DNA of 64,000 nt from Acanthornis magna (lineage: Eukaryota; Chordata; Aves; Passeriformes; Acanthizidae). Where the stretch lies: assembly GCA_036785705.1 (NCBI GenBank), contig JAWUZG010000366.1:62001-126000 (forward strand), written 5' to 3'. Numbering within the stretch: the stretch's first letter is position 1; each line of letters begins with the position of its first letter. The position numbers were made by a program, and so were the translations under genes. The notes beneath the pieces are model-generated. The model had not been told where the DNA came from. It did no database searches and saw only the letters and a program-made list of their open reading frames with translations. Below are positions 58,539 through 64,000 of this stretch, piece after piece.

Positions 58539-61500
58539 AAAATGCTGGGCATGCAATCTTCCAAAATGCTAGCAGTAACTGCCCAGGTGAGTCATTTACT
58601 GGAATAAACAAGGGATCTTACTCAAAGTAGGCAAGGAACTGCTCTGAATTTCCAGCAGTCTATTTTATACAATGCCAGTGCAAATGTCTTTGCTTTTCAT
58701 TTTGGTCATTATATCACTGAACAACTAAACAGATGGTATATGAACAGGATGCAAAACATTTAATAATGCCAGGAAAGGTACAGTAATACCAACTGTTCTG
58801 GCCTGCTGACCTTGGTATAGTTTAGAAAACATTGAAAGAAAGATGCATGCCATTTTATTCTCTTTTTTTCCCTCCTGCTTCCTGTTTTGGTCTAACCTCT
58901 ACAAAAGAGAAGCTAGAACCTGGAAATTAGACTTAGCTGTTTACATGCAAGGAGAATTCAACACATTTTACCTTGCCCATTTAGTACTAAAGATAGAAAA
59001 ATAATGCAACCTGTAAAAGTGCTGCCTCTACAGCCTTATTATCCTTCCCAGGTCTATGGCCAAATATCTCTATAGTACATTAATTATGACCAGAATTTGG
59101 CTACAGGTAATTATATAAGCTGAAGCTACCAAAAATTTAGCAAACTGCTCCTCCTCGGATGAACTATGGTGCTGGAATTGTAGGACAAGAGGGACACCTA
59201 CCTCACCTTCCTTTAAAGCCCAAGAAGTGCAGCCTCTGAATAAGGATTGGTAAGATATCTGCTTTGTCGCCTTTCTTTCTGGACAAAGAGGAGAGGCCAG
59301 GAGCAGACAGTGTCCTTGAGTCAGGTTTTCAAGCCAAACACACATTGCAGATGGTGATATACAAAAATAGGGACGTTAGAAATACTCCTACAATGATATT
59401 AGGCTCTTGATTTTGTCTTTGTCCCAAAGACATGCATTTTTTTCTAACATCTTAACTTCTAGAAAGTAAAACAAAGTAAAAGTCAGAAACGTCAAAGAGT
59501 TCATCAGCATTAACAGATCAAAAACCACTACAAAATTACAAAATAAGCCCCAACTAAAAACTAAATTAACCCAAGATTTGGGGGAAGTTATTTCAGTCTA
59601 CATCTCTTATGCACATCTCATGACATTTTCATACTTTGGGTTAACTTTAGCATACACAGCTCACTCCTGCTTCCCTACAAGGGTTGAACTACTTCCATTT
59701 TATATTGTCAGCTAGCTGCACAGACCCTAGCTTTGAAAACATAAAACCATAAATGTCTCATAAAAACAATGATCTTAAAAATATTTGAGCATTTCAACTT
59801 TGTTGGGGGATCTTTGCATGAGAGCACACCACATCACAAAGGTGGATTTAGCAAAGTGGACTCAGTAAACATAGGAAAAAACCTTGTAAGGCCACCTGGC
59901 CGTTACAAGACAATTTTTCCCCCATATTTGAGCTTTTTTAATAAGAATGAAAAAAGGTGCTTCTAACATCCCTCTTAGCTAAGGTTCTCCCTCACTGAGC
60001 CAATAAACCTTCTTAAGCTATCTGAATTACTTTTTAAATTAAGAGAGCAGCACACATTCCTGCAAATGAGAACAATAAGAGGTTTTTGGCAATGATCCTG
60101 CTCACTAATTATAATATTTCACATTTATGCACTGCCTTTCATCTCTCAGGGTTCTAGAGTGCTTCACTAAACAGTGGACTCTGTCCACAACTGTTGCCTC
60201 CCAGTTATGTCACACTTGCTCACAGGACATGCGAAGTCTGACCGACTTCACAGCTGTTTGCCTCACACACAGAGACAAAAATGCCACTGTTGACACTACA
60301 TTCAATTAATTTCATTAATATAGAAAGCATAGGAATAATACATTCAAGTCAAGGAAACTGGCCTGATCCAATTGAATCTGGTTGAAAAAGGAAGATGCTA
60401 CAACCAGGCAAACCTACAGTACCTTAAAAGCAATGGCAGCAGCGGAGGTACATCTCCTAAATTCCTCCTGAGAGCAGGGATGTTCCCAGTGTTTACAGTT
60501 ACACATTAGAACCCCTGCCATGGGTGAAGACACTCACACTGGATTGTTTATTATGGCTGCATTTGACCATGAGGATGTTACTCAAAACCAAAGGCCACAT
60601 GCCAGCATTCCTCATGGTTGTGGGTCCTCCCTCCAGAAGCTGATCACACAAAGTGAACCACTATGGCCACACTGTCACTGAAGCATAAAAAACCAGCTCT
60701 CCCAACCAAGAAAACCGTGTACAGACTATGTCTGGGTGCCACCTGTTGACGAAACAGCACTAACAAGTCTGCTCAAATACATTAACTGAAGTAAAACCAC
60801 TCCCAACAAAAACATCTCTAGCTGAGAAAGCCCCCACAGCATGGCCCTGTAGGCTTCACACAATCCCCTGCTGGTCTTCATTTCTGACCAACAAAAGCTG
60901 GGAAGATGGAGCAAGTCCCACAGTCAAGGTCTTGGCAGAAAAACAGTGCCTGCCCTCCTGCACTCCCCCACCACCAACATCACAGCTGGGCTCAGCATGG
61001 GGCCATTTTCTCCCAGGCTTTTTTCTATTAAATAGAAGGGATTGTTATTTTGTTTTGTGCTAACAACTGAAAAGTGGTTTTTTTACCCCTGCAAAGCACT
61101 GCCATCCCTTAGATCCGCAGACTTTGTGTGAGTGCAGAGCTGTGCAATCCATCAGGGAAATCTGTGATTTTGCCCATTGTGCTGGTTGAGTTGTGAGAAT
61201 GGCTGTAATGGGAGCTTTCATGGCCCCAGTAATTCATAGCAAGACACTGCACTAAAGTCACTGTTTGTCCATTTAGAATAGAAGGAAAGGAAAATGTCAG
61301 CAGTGCTTCAGCAGCTGTTTCAGCTCCTTTTAGGCATTTGGTAAGTGGATGTGCACATAATCACATGCTGAAGAGGAAAAGGCATTTTGGCAGCAAGGGA
61401 GGTGCAGGGATCTGCAGGAGGTGGCTCTGGCTCCAGCCACGGCTGCTCAGGTCACAGGTCCAGCAGCACCACAAGCATAAGCTCCCCACACATCTCTTAC

Positions 61501-61914
61501 AGAAACAACAGCAGTCTGAATCTCATCAGAGTCGCACTGGTTTTAACCCCACACAAACTTCAAAGTTTTCTTGATTTACACACATAAAAGATCAAAATAA
61601 GCCCCCCCACCATCTTCAGCTCATTGTAAACAAAAAAAATTCTTGCAAGTCTGACTGGCCCAAAAATCAAAGTCCCTGAGCCTTTGCGGGGAGGCAATAA
61701 ATCTGAACCTTTCACAAAATATTTTTTTCAAATAATTGCCAGTTGGGGTTGTGTTTCTCATTTAGAAACATCCATATAATTACAATATTAAAAGAAACAT
61801 GGTAAAAAGTGTGACAAGACAGAGCAAATTTAATTTCTGCAAGTATGAAACAATTACAGAAGAAGGACTCACACTCTGCTGAGAGAAACCTCATATCCAG
61901 TGCTCAATGAGCTA
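58539..61914. other. Unique non-coding DNA, no gene seen
   Basis: AT-rich with a GC-richer patch at about 61380-61480. Only short open frames are present. A possible ancient repeat scrap at 60113-60170 is listed separately. Confidence 0.5.
60113..60170 (+). mobile_element. Possible ancient amniote interspersed-repeat scrap
   Basis: 'ttatgcactgcctttcatct', then CAGGGTTCTAGAGTGCTTCAC, resembles a conserved phrase of old amniote repeats (TATAGCGCCTTTCATC...AAGCGCTTTACA). It is short and diverged, and I am not sure of the family. Confidence 0.3.
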
Positions 61915-62030
61915 ACCAGGAGAGAATACAATTTGCATAATGTTCAATTTGCAGCATAAATATATGCTAATCATACTCAGCTGCAAGCATCTCGCTTTAT
62001 CTCATGTGCTTTGTACAACAAAGTATTATA
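61915..62030. promoter_or_regulatory. Candidate regulatory cluster: octamer and SOX-like sites
   Basis: Contains ATTTGCAT (POU octamer, reverse) in AATTTGCATAATG, ATGCTAATCAT, and a palindrome of two SOX-like half sites, CTTTGT-ACA-ACAAAG, at 62009-62023. Motifs only, with no evidence of use. Confidence 0.25.
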
Positions 62031-63894
62031 AAAAATTAAAGAAAAGCTTGTGTTGCAAAACTTAAAGGCAAATCCAAACTTCCTCCAAGTTGAAGCTTGT
62101 TCTATAGCTTAGGATCTTTAGAAGATTTCAGGCAGAGCAGTCCCTGGAGTCTCTTTAACTTTCCCCACACTGACCCACTACCAGCCTATCTCTGCAAAGA
62201 CCTGCTGACTTACTGTTCTCAATACACCATTTTCATCTTGCAGACTTTCCATCTGCTTCACTAAGTTCCAGATCAAGCACAAGTGGTTTCAAAGTTGTTT
62301 AAAGCCTAAGTTGCCACCATCAGCAGTTAAGCACAACAAAGCATCTAACCTGACAGGTCCCACTGTAATAAAAAAATCAAAATAAGGGGGTTCTAAATTA
62401 ATTTCTCCAAAAGGCAGGGTTACTCATGACTGCAACTTGGGTTATAGCAAGTCTGTGGGAACATAGAAATGTATTAACTGGTGACCAGAACACATACATT
62501 CTGGTTAGTTTCTTCACAGGTGTTTCTAAAATACTTCTAAGTGCAGGTAAACAAGTATTTTACATTAATTTCTGGTATTTTGTTGAGGGGGAAAAAAGAC
62601 ACCTATAAATCTCCGCATTAGCAAACTCAAATCATTTGCAGATGCATATACCACTCCAGACACAGCAGGAAGAAAGCCAATCAAACATAAATAAAAGCAG
62701 AAGTTGAGATTCAGGCTTTAAACCAATAAAATATTACTTAAGTAAGGGACTTAGCAAAATCTAAGACACAATTTTAAAGCCTGGTGATGATAGCAAGAGT
62801 GGTAGTGACTTTAAGGGAATGCTTTAGGGTTTTCTATGTCAAAATAAATGCAGACTCAATGCAAAATATTTGCAAATGAGAGAAGTGAGATCTTTGTATA
62901 TTTTGTGCAGATATATATAAGCATGTAAGAAAGTTCAGACCTAAAAAGAAGCTTTTTTGGTATGGGCGCTGCATGTGTATGCATTTTCTGTTGATTCAAA
63001 ATCAAAACAGATTAGGAAAATCAATACTCAATTCCTTTTCTAGATTTTTATCCACTGTAATACACAAAAGCAATTTAGGCGCTGGCTGCACTGGATCCTT
63101 ACTTCAGGATTTATTAGATGAGTATATTTGTCATTCCTTCTGACAAATAATAGATAACAGGTGACAAATCAAGATTGTTTTATTTTTGGAGTATTTTTTT
63201 AAATGTAAGCAAAACAGAAAACTTTTTAAAAAAAAAAAAATATTTAGTTTCTGATGCTAGGAGAGGCAAGAGTCAGAAAAAGCATCAGCCATTATTAACC
63301 ATGACCAAAACCACTCATATTACAGGAGTCCACGGGCTTTCTAAAATGTTGCCACTAGAAAATGAGGAAGAAAGGCTGGTGTCATGATTAGCTGACTGTT
63401 CTACAACTTTGAATAATCACTGTGTGTTCAAGACCACCCTGTATGGAGACCATCATTCTCTCACAGTGATGTTGACTGGTTTGCAGACTAAAGCTATAGA
63501 AACAAGAAAGAAACAGATTTATGCTGGTCTACAGAAGAGACATGAAAATTTTAACCACAAATTACATCAAAATATTCTGGTCCCCTCACAGGATGAGACA
63601 GTTTGGGTGCTGAATTTTGGCTGCAGTCAAGTGTACCATCTAATTTTAAAATTATAAAATTATATTCTAATTATCTGACCACACTTTAAGTCAACTAAGA
63701 GTACTTTTTTCCTAACAAAGATTTTTAAAATTCTGTTCACCTTAATCTGTGTTACCCTTCTATCTTTTGAACAGTGTCGACTACACTAATTGTCCACGTT
63801 GTATCCAAAAAACCGAGCTTTTGCCTTTTGCCTGTATCAAGGACTCTAATTTTTCATCCATTTCCTTCATGTTCCTGTCCTCCTCCATTTTCAG
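62031..63894. other. Unique non-coding DNA, no gene seen
   Basis: AT-rich. An A13 run lies at 63228-63240. The short open frames at 63175-63387 and 63409-63657 have no recognisable product. Pyrimidine content rises towards 63894, the possible splice acceptor. Confidence 0.5.
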
Positions 63895-64000
63895 TACGCA
63901 GTAGGATGTCTATGAAATTCATGTGTTACTATTTGTTTTTCAGAATCTCTTCAAATTGCAGCACAATGAAAAGAAAATTAGTCCCAGCTCCAGGAGAAGG
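63895..64000 (+). other. Possible exon start (partial, runs off the window)
   Basis: A strong pyrimidine tract ending TTTTCAG (AG at 63893-63894) precedes this stretch. From 63897 one frame is open to the window edge (about 34 codons, containing MSMKFMCYYLFFRIS and later MKRKLVPAPGE). A second acceptor-like site, TTTGTTTTTCAG, ends at 63943, and after it two frames remain open. I do not recognise the peptide in either reading. An open frame this short is easily found by chance, so this is a weak call. Confidence 0.15.

Noticed and set aside
1..64000. CRISPR arrays, operons, insertion sequences or phage genes
   Set aside because: Spacing, base composition and repeat content are those of a vertebrate nuclear genome. 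No regularly spaced identical repeats other than the TTCC array and no dense coding were seen.

Overview
The window looks like avian nuclear DNA that is almost entirely non-coding: either an intergenic gene desert or the inside of a very large intron. The bird assignment rests on the repeats. Several CR1 LINE fragments carry the avian 3' end, there is one CR1 ORF2 piece whose reverse-strand translation is recognisable, and there is a solo LTR of an ERVL-like family that I recall from bird, especially songbird, genomes. The sequence is AT-rich, poor in CpG, and interrupted by homopolymers and short microsatellites. I found no complete protein-coding gene, tRNA, rRNA, bacterial operon or CRISPR array. 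The longest open frames (about 150-245 codons) are chance or antisense frames, mostly over repeats or GC-rich patches.

Layout. 1-5.8 kb: unique AT-rich DNA with an old CR1 scrap (about 4.4 kb), a purine/poly-G tract (4.6 kb) and a small GC-rich island (4.66-5.06 kb). 5.84-5.98 kb: a MIR-like SINE relic. 6-18.7 kb: unique DNA with two short CR1 tails (11.5 and 12.8 kb) and a perfect hairpin at 10.04 kb. 18.7-19.43 kb: a minus-strand CR1 relic followed by a plus-strand CR1 3' end. 22.46-22.96 kb: a decayed plus-strand CR1 ORF2 relic. 27.3 kb: a compact candidate conserved element. 33.67 kb: a perfect 12-bp stem-loop. 34.031-35.421 kb: a complete solo LTR with TG...CA ends and an exact 5-bp target duplication, carrying three diverged tandem copies of an internal block. 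41.29-41.96 kb: a MIR relic, then a CR1 insertion in two opposite halves that fits twin priming. 54.93-55.09 kb: a TTCC/GCACCA array with higher-order structure. 56.14-56.93 kb: the best candidate for conserved regulatory DNA. 57.08-57.76 kb: the longest and best preserved CR1 copy (minus strand). The last about 106 bases (63.895-64.000 kb) could be the start of an exon, because a good splice acceptor is followed by an open frame to the window edge, but this is weak.

No set of genes here works together. The biology visible is retroelement insertion (CR1 and ERVL-like LTR) into a gene-poor region, plus possible long-range regulatory DNA. I did not find an undescribed multi-gene system. The most distinctive structures are the solo LTR with its internal tandem repeats, the rearranged CR1, the structured TTCC array and several perfect small inverted repeats.
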